A stretch of 59,446 nucleotides of DNA from JAJZMY01 sp964604635 (GTDB lineage Archaea; Micrarchaeota; Micrarchaeia; Micrarchaeales; Micrarchaeaceae), in the NCBI GenBank assembly GCA_964604635.1, contig CAZRZO010000005.1:1-59446 (forward strand). The letters run 5' to 3'. Positions 15,617 through 25,211 of the stretch are shown piece by piece. Every line of letters starts with the position of its first letter. The first letter of the stretch is position 1. The notes beneath the pieces were generated by a model, which was given only the letters and a program-made list of their open reading frames with translations, was not told the DNA's origin and did no database searches. The translations under genes and the position numbers were made by a program.

Positions 15617-17746
15617 ATGCTAATGGATTTACCTTGGACAGAAAAATATAGACCTCATAAATTAATAGATGTTATTGGACAAGAATCAATTATAAATAGA
15701 CTTATTGAATTTGTAAAAAATGAAAATTTTCCAAATATGATTTTTGCAGGAAGTGCTGGTATAGGAAAAACAACATGTGCAATTGCAATGGCAAATGATT
15801 TATATAAAGAAGAAAAATCAAGTGCTTTTAAAGAATTAAATGCTAGTGTAACACCAAATACACCAATACTAATCAAAAAATCAAACAAAATAAATAAAAC
15901 AACAATTGGTGCTATTTCAGATTTATATTTTAATGGAAATAATACAGATAAATATGCATATCCTAAAGATTTAGAAATTTTATCAATTAATAAAAAAACT
16001 TTAAAAATTGAATTTTTACCAATTAAAAATATATCAAGACATAAAGTAAGTAGAATAAGAAAAATTAGTATGGAATCAAGTACTATCACCACAACATTAA
16101 ATCATTCAATTATAATAATTGACAGTAATGGAAAATTTAAAAGTATTAAAGCAGAAAAATTAGATATTAATGATTCACTTATTAGTTTTAAAACACTAAA
16201 TGAATTTAATAATAATATATTGAGTAATATAGAAATAGACNNNNNNNNNNNNNNNNNNNNNNNNNNNNNNNNNNNNNNNNNNNNNNNNNNNNNNNNNNNN
16301 NNNNNNNNNNNNNNNNNNNNNNNNNNNNNNNNNNNNNNNNTAAATGAATTTAATAATAATATATTGAGTAATATAGAAATAGACGACAACAACAACAATA
16401 GTAATAGTAATAGTAAAATAATATTAAAAACAAATAATAGACAAGAAATAAAAAATACTTTATCCTTTAAACAATCATCAAAAAATATTACTGAAAAAAT
16501 ATATAAAGAAAATATTTTATTAAATAATAGCAAAAATTTCAGTTCCAATTCTGAAAATTTAATTGAATTATATTCTAATAATAATTTTATATACAAACCA
16601 ATATCAAGTACTCTTGTTATTAGTCCAAATAATATATTAAAAGTAAATGAAAAATTAGAATCTTCTCAAATTAGTAATAATTTAATAACTGCAAAACCAT
16701 TTGTAGAATTTCTTAAAACAATAAATATTAAATTTAATTGGGAATATGAATTAAATCATTCTTTGTATTATAAAAAAAATAATTGTATTGAAAAACAAAC
16801 AATATTGCATATTTTAGATCAAATTAATAATAAAAAATTATTAAAAAAACAAGAAGAAAAATTAAATTATCTTAAATTATTAGCAATGTCTAACATTTAT
16901 TCACTCATTATTAAAAATATTATTGATAAAGATTACAAAGGATATGTATATGATGTTTCAGTTCCTAATAGTGAAATGTTTTGGGGTGGGGAAACACCAA
17001 TTCTTTTACACAATAGTGATACACGAGGTATTGATATAATAAGAGGAGAAGTAAAGGAATTTGCAAAAACAATTGCATTATCAAAAGTACCAATTAAAAT
17101 TATATTTCTTGATGAAGCAGATTCACTTACATCAGATGCTCAACATGCTTTAAGAAGAACAATGGAAAAGTTTTCAGCTGAAACACGATTTATATTAAGT
17201 GCAAATTATGCAAGCAAAATAATTGAACCAATACAAAGTAGATGTATTGTATTTAGATTTAAATTATTAAATGAAAAAGATATTAAAAAATATATTGAAA
17301 GAGTAGCAAAAGCTGAAAATTTAGAAATTAATGAAAATGCAATACAAGCATTAATTTATATTAGTGAAGGAGATTTAAGGAAATTAACAAATATTATGCA
17401 AACAGCATCACTTAAAGATAATAAAATAACAGAAAGAGCAATATATGAAATATCTGCAAGAGCAAAACCAAAAGAAATACAATCAATGATTAGATATGCA
17501 GTATCAAAAGATTTTGAAGGTGCAAAAAAAGAACTGGATAGATTAATATTAAATTATGGGATGTCTGGAGAAGATATTTTAGTTCAATGTTATAAAGAAA
17601 TACAAAATATGGATTTAGATGAACATATGAAATTAATAATAATTAGTAATATTGGAGAAACAAATTTTAGGATTATTGAAGGTGCAAATGAAAGAATTCA
17701 ATTAGAAGCAATGATTGCAAATATTGCAATAATGAAAAATAAATGA
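15617..17746 (+). CDS. rfcS: Replication factor C small subunit with intein
   Basis: Clamp-loader small subunit interrupted by an in-frame intein. The N-extein (1-76) holds LPWTEKYRP and the Walker A loop AGSAGIGKTT, unusual in place of GPPGTGKTT. The C-extein has IIFLDEADSL (Walker B), ILSANYASKII (sensor 1), the arginine-finger motif QSRC and GDLRKLTN. Splicing would join ELNA to SDTRGIDIIR, restoring the conserved NASDxRG motif, for a mature protein of about 319 residues. A 100-N gap lies inside the intein, so the 709-codon length is artificial. Start ATG 15617, or ATG two codons later. The next gene begins 4 nt after the stop. Confidence 0.93.
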   Translation: MLMDLPWTEKYRPHKLIDVIGQESIINRLIEFVKNENFPNMIFAGSAGIGKTTCAIAMANDLYKEEKSSAFKELNASVTPNTPILIKKSNKINKTTIGAISDLYFNGNNTDKYAYPKDLEILSINKKTLKIEFLPIKNISRHKVSRIRKISMESSTITTTLNHSIIIIDSNGKFKSIKAEKLDINDSLISFKTLNEFNNNILSNIEIDXXXXXXXXXXXXXXXXXXXXXXXXXXXXXXXXXXNEFNNNILSNIEIDDNNNNSNSNSKIILKTNNRQEIKNTLSFKQSSKNITEKIYKENILLNNSKNFSSNSENLIELYSNNNFIYKPISSTLVISPNNILKVNEKLESSQISNNLITAKPFVEFLKTINIKFNWEYELNHSLYYKKNNCIEKQTILHILDQINNKKLLKKQEEKLNYLKLLAMSNIYSLIIKNIIDKDYKGYVYDVSVPNSEMFWGGETPILLHNSDTRGIDIIRGEVKEFAKTIALSKVPIKIIFLDEADSLTSDAQHALRRTMEKFSAETRFILSANYASKIIEPIQSRCIVFRFKLLNEKDIKKYIERVAKAENLEINENAIQALIYISEGDLRKLTNIMQTASLKDNKITERAIYEISARAKPKEIQSMIRYAVSKDFEGAKKELDRLILNYGMSGEDILVQCYKEIQNMDLDEHMKLIIISNIGETNFRIIEGANERIQLEAMIANIAIMKNK
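16197..16240 (+). repeat. 44-bp direct repeat, left copy (gap flank)
   Basis: Exact match to 16341-16384 across the N run. Together the Ns and one copy add 144 nt (48 codons), which keeps the frame. Most likely an unmerged contig overlap. Confidence 0.85.
16241..16340. other. Assembly gap, 100 N
   Basis: Exactly 100 Ns inside the intein, placeholder length. Confidence 0.99.
16341..16384 (+). repeat. 44-bp direct repeat, right copy (gap flank)
   Basis: Exact copy of 16197-16240. A microsatellite-like AAC/AGT triplet run follows at once (GACAACAACAACAATAG), encoding an Asn/Asp/Ser tract. Confidence 0.85.
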
Positions 17747-17750
17747 TTAT

Positions 17751-18131
17751 ATGTCAAAAATAAAACAGAGTTTAGATAATATAATGGAAGACTTAGAAAG
17801 AGATGAAATAGATAAAAAAATTAAAATATATAATGAAAATAATATTGATAAAAATATAAATAATAATTATAAAGAAAAAAAAATAATAGGAAAAGTCGAA
17901 CAATTTTTTGAAAAAATTAGTGTTGTTGCAATAAAGCTTGATGATTCACTTGATGTTGGAGATATTATTGAAATAGGAAATAATATAGAATCAATAAAAC
18001 AAAAGGTTGAAAGTATTGAAATAAACAAAAAAAGTATTGAACATGCTAAAAAAGGAGAACATATTGGAATTAAACTTAAGTGGAAAGTAAATAGAAATGA
18101 TACTGTTTTTAAAATATTAAATACTCTATAA
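17751..18131 (+). CDS. Translation elongation factor-like beta-barrel protein
   Basis: 126 residues. A charged, Asn-rich N-terminus (1-42) is followed by an EF-Tu domain-2-like beta barrel: IGKVEQFFEKISVVAIKLDDSLDVGDIIEIG, then VESIEINKKSIEHAKKGEHIGIKL. The same module occurs as small stand-alone archaeal proteins and at the C-terminus of U32 peptidases. It has no GTPase domain, so it is not an elongation factor itself; the molecular role is unknown. It starts 4 nt after the rfcS stop, so the two are co-transcribed. Confidence 0.75.
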   Translation: MSKIKQSLDNIMEDLERDEIDKKIKIYNENNIDKNINNNYKEKKIIGKVEQFFEKISVVAIKLDDSLDVGDIIEIGNNIESIKQKVESIEINKKSIEHAKKGEHIGIKLKWKVNRNDTVFKILNTL

Positions 18132-18156
18132 ATTTATATTATTTATAAATTATATA

Positions 18157-19206
18157 TTATTGAAAATGAAAAATTGTTTTTTGATGTGAAATTTGTTTAT
18201 TTTCTACTAATTTATTAATATATTTTGTTATTCTATCAGGAATAAAATCATTTTCATTACACATAAAATCAATAAGTGCTTGTTCATCAAGTTTATTACT
18301 CATTAACTGCTTCATATCTTCATCTGAAATTTGTTTTACATCTGGTTTTAAAAATAATTGTTCAACCTCCTCTATATTATAATCAAAATCTTTATTATAT
18401 TTTTGATTTACATATTCTTTGATCTGTTGTAAAGAATTACATTGTTTAACAATTTTAAGAGATGTTTTTGGTCCAATACCATTAATACCTTCATTAAAAT
18501 CAGTACCCAACATCAAACCAATCCATATTAATTGATTCTGATTTACATTTAAATTTTCTTTTGTTTTCTCTAAATCTAAAAGTTCTGTTTCAACATTAAT
18601 ATAAAAATTCTTTCTTGGTAGTTTTCTTTTTCCTGATATTGACATATTTCTTACAATATGTGGTGAACCAAAAAGTAGTGTATCATAATCTTGACTTGCT
18701 GTTGCAAATACTTGGCCTTGTCTACACATATAACTTGCTTGAGCTTCTGCTTCACTAGGTGCATCAATATATCCCATACCCATTAGATCTAGTAATTGCT
18801 TAGAAGTTTCAACAATTTCTTTGTTTACTTTTGTACTTATTCTAGCATATAACCCTGCTTGTTCAATATTACCACTTGCTTTTGCAGCATTCCATAATTC
18901 ATACGCATCTTGCCTCTTCTTTGTTCTTGCTTGTATTGTTCTTTGCTTTAAAACAGATGGTATACCATCAAAAATAAAAATAGGTTTTATCCCATGTAAA
19001 ACAAAATCAATTGTTCTATAGAATATTCCAGATAAATGACTTGTTACTTTTCCTGATTTATTCATTAATAATGTACCATCTTGCTGGCGTATTGTTGATA
19101 AAAATTGATAAAGCATATTATAAGCATCTACTGCAATTATTTTTTGATCTAAATCTTGTAATGTAATTTTCTGCTTTGAAACAAGTTTACTTAAATCAAC
19201 TGACAT
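18157..19206 (-). CDS. fen: Flap endonuclease 1
   Basis: 349 residues, the full family length. FEN1 removes 5' flaps in Okazaki fragment maturation and base-excision repair. The N-domain has IAVDAYNMLYQFLSTIRQ and IFIFDGIPSVLKQRT; the I-domain has APSEAEAQASYM and ASQDYDTLLFG; the helix-hairpin-helix is GTDFNEGINGIGPKTSLKIVK. The C-terminus QKTIFHFQ is a slightly degenerate PCNA-interacting (PIP) box. It converges with the rfcS operon, so clamp loader and clamp client are adjacent. Confidence 0.95.
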   Translation of the reverse strand: MSVDLSKLVSKQKITLQDLDQKIIAVDAYNMLYQFLSTIRQQDGTLLMNKSGKVTSHLSGIFYRTIDFVLHGIKPIFIFDGIPSVLKQRTIQARTKKRQDAYELWNAAKASGNIEQAGLYARISTKVNKEIVETSKQLLDLMGMGYIDAPSEAEAQASYMCRQGQVFATASQDYDTLLFGSPHIVRNMSISGKRKLPRKNFYINVETELLDLEKTKENLNVNQNQLIWIGLMLGTDFNEGINGIGPKTSLKIVKQCNSLQQIKEYVNQKYNKDFDYNIEEVEQLFLKPDVKQISDEDMKQLMSNKLDEQALIDFMCNENDFIPDRITKYINKLVENKQISHQKTIFHFQ

Positions 19207-19328
19207 ATTATCAAATATCTCTACTTTATATTAATTATAGAATTATTGAAACTTTATAATATTAGTTATTAATAACAATAATTTTATAAACAATTAAATA
19301 ATTTGTTTTTGAATAATAATTGATAACT

Positions 19329-19709
19329 ATGATTATAAAAGTAATAAAAACATTGAAACCAATAGTAAAGGTATTAGGACAAATTGTTCAAGAACCAAAA
19401 ACATTAGAATTTCCAGAAAAAAGAGAACTTATTACTGATAATTATAGAGGCATGTTAAAATTAGATATTGAAACATGTATTAGTTGTGGAGCATGTGCTA
19501 GAATATGCCCAAATAAAACAATAACAATGGTTAATATTGATACAAAAAAAGGAACGAAAAAAATGCCAGAAATAAATATTGAAAGATGTATGTTTTGTGC
19601 AGAATGTGAAGAAGTGTGTCCAACAAAATGTTTAATTTTGACAAAAAAATATGATTTTGAAAGATTTGACAGAAGAGAATTTGTATTTAGACCAGAAGAA
19701 CTTGAATAA
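19329..19709 (+). CDS. nuoI: NADH-quinone oxidoreductase subunit I-like protein
   Basis: 126 residues with two [4Fe-4S] motifs, CISCGACARICP and CMFCAECEEVCP, which carry clusters N6a/N6b linking the peripheral arm to the membrane arm. It ends with RREFVFRPEELE, typical of NuoI. I took the ATG at 19329; a TTG 9 nt upstream is also in frame. It is the first gene of a six-gene same-strand run nuoIJKLMN; nuoA, B, C, D and H, which usually come before it, are absent from the window. Confidence 0.93.
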   Translation: MIIKVIKTLKPIVKVLGQIVQEPKTLEFPEKRELITDNYRGMLKLDIETCISCGACARICPNKTITMVNIDTKKGTKKMPEINIERCMFCAECEEVCPTKCLILTKKYDFERFDRREFVFRPEELE

Positions 19710-19717
19710 TTGATTTT

Positions 19718-20194
19718 ATGATTTATGAAATAGTTTTATTAATTATTACAGTACTTATTACTATTTTAGGTCTTTCGATTTTCTTATTTAAAAATATTCT
19801 TTATATTATTATTTCTTTATCTATTTTATTTGTATTTAATTCTATTCTATTTTTACTATTAAATCAACCATTGCTCGCAATGATACAACTGCTTATTACA
19901 GTGGGTGGAATATCAACGTATTTATTCATTGGTGTTGCATCACTAGAATTTTTTAATTTTAAATTTGTTAATTTTTTTAAGTTTTTAGTTTTCTCTTTTT
20001 TAATTTTTATTATCCTTATTTACCCTTTAAAAACAATTATTTTTAAGAGCAATGGTAATAATATTCTTTCAAACCAAACAATTGCAAATAATCTTTCAAT
20101 ACAATTATTTAACTTTTATATTATTGCATTTGTTCTATTCGGAATATCTTTAGCATCAATAGTATTATTAAAACAATTGAACAATAAAGATTAA
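19718..20194 (+). CDS. nuoJ: NADH-quinone oxidoreductase subunit J
   Basis: 158 residues, five hydrophobic helices. The family signature is in the third: LLAMIQLLITVGGISTYLFI, with NQPLLA before it (usually A..Q..VYVGAI.VLFLF). Membrane-arm subunit next to NuoK. It begins 8 nt after nuoI and is followed by nuoK. Divergent but well placed in the operon. Confidence 0.88.
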   Translation: MIYEIVLLIITVLITILGLSIFLFKNILYIIISLSILFVFNSILFLLLNQPLLAMIQLLITVGGISTYLFIGVASLEFFNFKFVNFFKFLVFSFLIFIILIYPLKTIIFKSNGNNILSNQTIANNLSIQLFNFYIIAFVLFGISLASIVLLKQLNNKD

Positions 20195-20229
20195 TTAAAA
20201 ATTTAATATATATAATATAAAGGGACTTT

Positions 20230-20526
20230 ATGATTTTATTATTTATTTTAATAAGTTTTATTTTATTTTCAATAGGAATAAGTGGAATTGCAATTTCAAG
20301 ACATTTTATTTTAATGGTAATCTCTGTTGAAATTATGCTTATTGCAAGTACACTATTAGCAGTAAGCTTCTTTTCTTATTTAATTCTTGGAAATATTATT
20401 TTATTACTTTTAGCAATATGGACAATTGCATCAATTGAAATAATTGCTTTAATAATTTTTTATAGATATATTTCAAAAGTAAAACTTAGTTTAGACGTAA
20501 CAAAATTATCAAAATTAGAAGATTAG
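20230..20526 (+). CDS. nuoK: NADH-quinone oxidoreductase subunit K
   Basis: 98 residues, three membrane helices, the standard NuoK length. The functional glutamates in helices 2 and 3 are visible in VISVEIMLIASTLL and WTIASIEIIALIIF, positions that form part of the proton channel. nuoL starts 2 nt after the stop, so expression is coupled. Confidence 0.92.
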   Translation: MILLFILISFILFSIGISGIAISRHFILMVISVEIMLIASTLLAVSFFSYLILGNIILLLLAIWTIASIEIIALIIFYRYISKVKLSLDVTKLSKLED

Positions 20527-20527
20527 T

Positions 20528-22318
20528 ATGTTTATTTATCCTTTATATGTTCTTGTTCCATTAATAATAGCTAGTTTTATTGCATTGATATCAAAATATA
20601 TTACAAAAAACCATAAACTAATATCTCGTATTTCTTTAATAGCAGTAATCATTTCATTTCTAATAACAATTATTATTATACTTCAACCTAGTAATATCTA
20701 TTCTCTAACTTGGTTTAATTTTAGTGGTTTTTCATTTAATATTGTAATTTCAACATTTTTATTAAACAAAATTTTACTATTTCTCGTTAGTCTAATTTCT
20801 ATTATAATTTTCATATATTCTATTGGATATATGGATACACCAAGCGAACAAAATAGATATTATTTTGAATTACTTATTTTTACTTTAGCAATGATGCTAT
20901 TTGCAATTTCAGCTAACTTTTTATCTTTGGTCATTGGATGGGAGTTATTGGGAATTTCAAGTTATTTATTGATTGGATTTTGGTATCATAAAGATGCACC
21001 ACCAGATGCAGCTAGAAAAACAATAACAACAATATTAATTGGAGATATTTCAATGTTAATCTCAATTGTTATATTCTTTAATTTATATCATACTTTAAAT
21101 TTTTATACAATTATTAATGCGCCTACTCAACCATTATTAATAGTTCCATTAATCTTTTTACTAATTGCTATTTTTACGAAATCAGCACAATTCCCATTTA
21201 GTAATTGGTTATCACCTGCAATGGAAGGACCAACACCAGTTTCAGCATTTCTACATTCTTCAACAATGGTAAAAGCAGGAATATTTTTAGTTATGATCTT
21301 ATTACCTTTATTTGTAAAAGCTCATTTACTTTATTTAATATTAAGCATTGGAATAATAACAAGTATTATTGGAGCAACAAATGCATTTGCAGAAAATCAT
21401 ATTAAAAAAGTTCTTGCATATTCAACAATAGAAGATTTAGGATTAATGTTAGTTGCCTTGGGACTAAATGCAATATATGCTGCATTAGCTTTATTTATTG
21501 TTCAAACTTTCTATAAATCATTATTATTTTTAGTTTCTGGTTATATTATGAAATCACATGAAGGGAAATTTGATATTCATAAACTTAGTTCTAATTCTAA
21601 ATTTATATTAATTTCAATGTTTATTGGTGCAATTTCATTAGCAGGTCTATTTCCATTTAGTGGATTTTTTGGAAAAACAAGTATTGGAATTGCTGCAAAA
21701 TCTAATTTAACAGTATATTTAATTTTAATATTAATTGAATTCTTAAGTGTTTTATATATCTTAAGATGGTTTTTTATAATAAAAAAGAACAAAACAGTAG
21801 CAAAGAAAAAACACTTATTATTTTCATCATTTTCAATGAAATTTGCAATATTAATAAATGTTATATTACTTTTAATAAGTACTTTTGTTCTAATATTTGC
21901 AGTAGATTATATTAAAATATTAAAACTTAATTATCTACTAAATTTAAATGAAGTAATATTAGACACTGCTTTAATTTTAATTGGATTAATTATTATTTAC
22001 TTTTATTATAAATCAAAATCAATAAAATATTTAATTAAACAAGAAAAAAATGCAAAAAATAATTTAATTTACAAACTTCTTTATAATAATTTATTTATGT
22101 GGTGGATTTATTCTTTAGCATATAATTCTATTTTATTGCTTTCAGAACTTTTTTATTCTTTTGATAATTTATTTAATCAATTAATTTATTATTTTGCATT
22201 GTTATTTATAAAAATGGGAAATGTTTTAAAACGTTTTGAAAATGGACAGATTAATAATTATATTTTATTCTTTGTTTTTGGATTAATTTTTCTTGTTTTC
22301 TTTTTTATTATCTGGTGA
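20528..22318 (+). CDS. nuoL: NADH-quinone oxidoreductase subunit L
   Basis: 596 residues, antiporter-like proton-pumping subunit with about 15 helices. Diagnostic segments: YMDTPSEQNRYYFELLIFTLAMM, IGWELLGISSYLLIGFW (the key Glu), TKSAQFPFSNWLSPAMEGPTPVSAFLHSSTMVKAG and AFAENHIKKVLAYSTIEDLG (the key Lys). The C-terminal lateral helix region of NuoL is present but short and poorly conserved. Confidence 0.95.
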   Translation: MFIYPLYVLVPLIIASFIALISKYITKNHKLISRISLIAVIISFLITIIIILQPSNIYSLTWFNFSGFSFNIVISTFLLNKILLFLVSLISIIIFIYSIGYMDTPSEQNRYYFELLIFTLAMMLFAISANFLSLVIGWELLGISSYLLIGFWYHKDAPPDAARKTITTILIGDISMLISIVIFFNLYHTLNFYTIINAPTQPLLIVPLIFLLIAIFTKSAQFPFSNWLSPAMEGPTPVSAFLHSSTMVKAGIFLVMILLPLFVKAHLLYLILSIGIITSIIGATNAFAENHIKKVLAYSTIEDLGLMLVALGLNAIYAALALFIVQTFYKSLLFLVSGYIMKSHEGKFDIHKLSSNSKFILISMFIGAISLAGLFPFSGFFGKTSIGIAAKSNLTVYLILILIEFLSVLYILRWFFIIKKNKTVAKKKHLLFSSFSMKFAILINVILLLISTFVLIFAVDYIKILKLNYLLNLNEVILDTALILIGLIIIYFYYKSKSIKYLIKQEKNAKNNLIYKLLYNNLFMWWIYSLAYNSILLLSELFYSFDNLFNQLIYYFALLFIKMGNVLKRFENGQINNYILFFVFGLIFLVFFFIIW

Positions 22319-22324
22319 AAATAC

Positions 22325-23764
22325 ATGGTCAATCAAATAATATCTTTGCTTTTATCAAATATTCTTGATATTTCTATTCTAATTCCAGTTATTGCAATTA
22401 TCCTTATTTCTATTTTAAAAGAAAAACATAGTAGATTGATTAGTATATTATCAACTGGATTTGTTTTAATCATATCACTACTTTTGCTTGTCTATTTTTA
22501 TTATATTGGAAAAGTCAATATAAGTAGTTCTTTTTTATTTATTCCTTCATTAAATATACATTTTAGTTTAGGATTAAATCCAATTTCATTTATATTATTT
22601 TTAATGGCTAATATTATTTTATTTGCAACAGCATTTGCTGGAAATACACATAAAGTAAGAACAAAATTATCAAGTTTTCTTATTATCTTATTTCAAATTG
22701 CAAGTATTGGTTTATTTCTTTCTTTAAATTTATTTATATTCTTTATTTTCTGGGATATTGGAGTAATTTCCTTATTTTTTATGATTAATATTCTTGGATC
22801 ACCAAATAGAAAAAATGCATCAATAAAATTTTTAATTTATGAACTTCTTGCAAGTTCTTTACTTTTATTAGGTATATTATTAATATATTTTTACACACCA
22901 ATTCATTCTTTTAATATTCAAACAATTATTTCAAATCAGAACTTAATCCCATTAAATATACAATTACTTATTTTTACTTTATTATTAATTGCATTCTCAA
23001 TAAATATGCCAATATTCCCATTTCATTCTTGGCTTCCAGATGCGCATACAGAAGCACCAACACAGGGTTCAATGCTTTTATCAGGAATATTAACAAAATT
23101 TGGTGGTTTTGGAATAATATTGATATTTGAAATGTTACCAATATTTAAACTATTCAGAAATTATATTGCAGTAATTGCAGTAATATCTGCATTTTATTCT
23201 GTTTTTGTTTTAATAAAACAAGATGATATAAAAAGAGTTATTGCATATTCAACAATAACTGAAATGTCAATTGTTTTATTTGCAATTACTGAATTCAATA
23301 ACTTTGGATTTTATGGTAGTGTATATGCAATGCTTAGCCATGGATTGTTAATTACTTTATTATTTCTAATTGCAGGATCAATTGAATTAACATATGGTAC
23401 AAGAAGTATGAAAATTCTAAGAGGGATTGTTAAGAATGCAAGATTATCAACATATGCTTTATTAATTGGAATTTTTACAATGGTCGGAATGCCATTAACA
23501 ACTGCTTTTATTGCTGATTTACTTATTTTTATTGGAGCAATACAAGCATTTGGATTATATGGGATTATTCCTCTATTTGCAATATTATTATTAGGAGCAT
23601 TCATGTATTTTATGGTTAATAAATCATTTTTAGCAACAAAACATTATTCAAAAAGTATTAATTTTATTGGTACCGAACAAAAATTTGTGTATTTTGTTTT
23701 ATTGTTTTTTATTTTCTTATTTGGTGTTTTCCCATTTATTATATTAAAATTATTAAATCTTTAA
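22325..23764 (+). CDS. nuoM: NADH-quinone oxidoreductase subunit M
   Basis: 479 residues, about 14 helices, antiporter-like subunit. It has FFIFWDIGVISLFFMI, PIFPFHSWLPDAHTEAPTQG (classic NuoM motif) and KQDDIKRVIAYSTITEMS. In the WEL-type motif the usual Glu is replaced: WDIGVIS has Asp. This conservative change could affect pumping. It begins 6 nt after nuoL. Confidence 0.94.
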   Translation: MVNQIISLLLSNILDISILIPVIAIILISILKEKHSRLISILSTGFVLIISLLLLVYFYYIGKVNISSSFLFIPSLNIHFSLGLNPISFILFLMANIILFATAFAGNTHKVRTKLSSFLIILFQIASIGLFLSLNLFIFFIFWDIGVISLFFMINILGSPNRKNASIKFLIYELLASSLLLLGILLIYFYTPIHSFNIQTIISNQNLIPLNIQLLIFTLLLIAFSINMPIFPFHSWLPDAHTEAPTQGSMLLSGILTKFGGFGIILIFEMLPIFKLFRNYIAVIAVISAFYSVFVLIKQDDIKRVIAYSTITEMSIVLFAITEFNNFGFYGSVYAMLSHGLLITLLFLIAGSIELTYGTRSMKILRGIVKNARLSTYALLIGIFTMVGMPLTTAFIADLLIFIGAIQAFGLYGIIPLFAILLLGAFMYFMVNKSFLATKHYSKSINFIGTEQKFVYFVLLFFIFLFGVFPFIILKLLNL

Positions 23765-23779
23765 ATATAAAGTAATATT

Positions 23780-25177
23780 ATGTCCATTATATCTATTATA
23801 AATCTTTCATATTTTATTCTATTTCTTTTATCAATAATTTTTATTTTTAGTTTATATTCAATTTTTAATAAAAATAAAAAAATTAACTTTATTGCTATAT
23901 TTGTCTTATTATCTTTAGTAATGATAACATCAGCATATTTATTTTTTATGAATACTAATATTGTTTTATTAAATTTATTTCATTTATTTGGATTTTCTTT
24001 ATTTTTTATTTTCTTTTTTTCTTTCTTATTTATATTGATTTTAATATTATCTTTTAAAAGAGAAACAGAACAATTCTACAGTTTATTAGGACTTGTTATT
24101 ATTGGTGTTCTACTTATTCCAATTGCAAATTCTTTAATTACAATATTTCTTGCATTAGAATTAATATCAATTTCAACAAGCTTTTTAATATTAAGTAAAA
24201 ATGAATATAAATTAGAATCAGCAATTAAATTATTTTTATTAAGTGCAATATCAATAGCAATATTTGCATTTGCAATGGTTTTAATTTTTCCATATAATAG
24301 TCAATTGAGTTTAACAAGTTTAGTAAGTAATAGTTTAATAACTAGTAATTATTTTGTAGAGTTATCAATTATTTTATTTATTGTTGCTCTTGGATTTGAA
24401 TCTGCATTATTTCCATTTAATTTCTGGGTACCTGATGTTTATCAAGGATCTGAATCAAATATAACTGCATTAATTTCAGGAATCAATAAATCAGTAGCAT
24501 TTATTGCAATAATTTTAATATTATTCATTGTTTTTAGTTCTTATAGACAATTCTTTTCAATGATCTTATTTATATTAGCAATATTAACAATGTTTTTTGG
24601 TAATTTACTTGCACTAGTTCAAAAAAATGTAAAGAGATTATTTGCTTATTCTTCAATATCTCAAGCAGGATATATTTTAATTGGTCTTGCAGCAGTTACA
24701 CAATATGGATTAGAAGCATCTACTTTCCAAATTGTTGCACATGCTTTTATGATAATTGGTGTTTTTTCAATTATTTTTTTCATTCAGAAAGAACATAATC
24801 TAAATACAATTGAAGATTATAATGGATTAAGTTCAAGAAATGGTTTTGCTGCAATCTCATTAACAATATTAATGTTATCAATGGCTGGAATACCACCATT
24901 ACTTGGATTTTATGGTAAATTCTTATTGTTTTCAAGTGCAATAAGCGCAAATATGTTAATACTAGCAATTATTGGAATATTGAATAGTTTTATTTCCATA
25001 TATTATTATGGAAAATTAATAACATCTATGTATAGAAAAAGAGAAGTAAAACAAATTAGTTTGAGTAAACAATCAATTATTGTTGCGAGTATTTGTTTAA
25101 TTATAATTATTGGTATTGGGATTTATCCACAACCATTAATTCATATAACACGAATTATAAGCAGTATGATTATTTAA
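23780..25177 (+). CDS. nuoN: NADH-quinone oxidoreductase subunit N
   Basis: 465 residues, last gene of the operon, antiporter-like subunit with about 14 helices. Features: FLALELISISTSFLIL (key Glu), ALFPFNFWVPDVYQGSESNITALISG and LVQKNVKRLFAYSSISQAGYILIGLA (key Lys). After it the strand changes. With no NuoE/F/G-type genes near, the complex probably takes electrons from ferredoxin or another carrier, as in other archaea; that is inference. Confidence 0.94.
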   Translation: MSIISIINLSYFILFLLSIIFIFSLYSIFNKNKKINFIAIFVLLSLVMITSAYLFFMNTNIVLLNLFHLFGFSLFFIFFFSFLFILILILSFKRETEQFYSLLGLVIIGVLLIPIANSLITIFLALELISISTSFLILSKNEYKLESAIKLFLLSAISIAIFAFAMVLIFPYNSQLSLTSLVSNSLITSNYFVELSIILFIVALGFESALFPFNFWVPDVYQGSESNITALISGINKSVAFIAIILILFIVFSSYRQFFSMILFILAILTMFFGNLLALVQKNVKRLFAYSSISQAGYILIGLAAVTQYGLEASTFQIVAHAFMIIGVFSIIFFIQKEHNLNTIEDYNGLSSRNGFAAISLTILMLSMAGIPPLLGFYGKFLLFSSAISANMLILAIIGILNSFISIYYYGKLITSMYRKREVKQISLSKQSIIVASICLIIIIGIGIYPQPLIHITRIISSMII

Positions 25178-25211
25178 TAAATTTAAATTTACTTTAATAC
25201 TTTAATATATA

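Larger units (their letters stand above)
15845..17014 (+). other. Intein in RFC small subunit
   Basis: Protein-splicing element that begins with Ser1 (SVTPNTPILIKK, block A). Block B is TTTLNHSIIII with the His, the C-terminal block F is YKGYVYDVSVPNSEMFWGG, and it ends ILLHN with the penultimate His and terminal Asn. The +1 residue is Ser. It is 390 codons as given, or 342 if the duplicated 44 bp and Ns are removed. The middle is Asn/Ser-rich and no LAGLIDADG motif is seen, so any homing endonuclease is degenerate or lies in the gap. Insertion in the NAS-D motif of RFC is a known archaeal hot spot. Confidence 0.9.
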
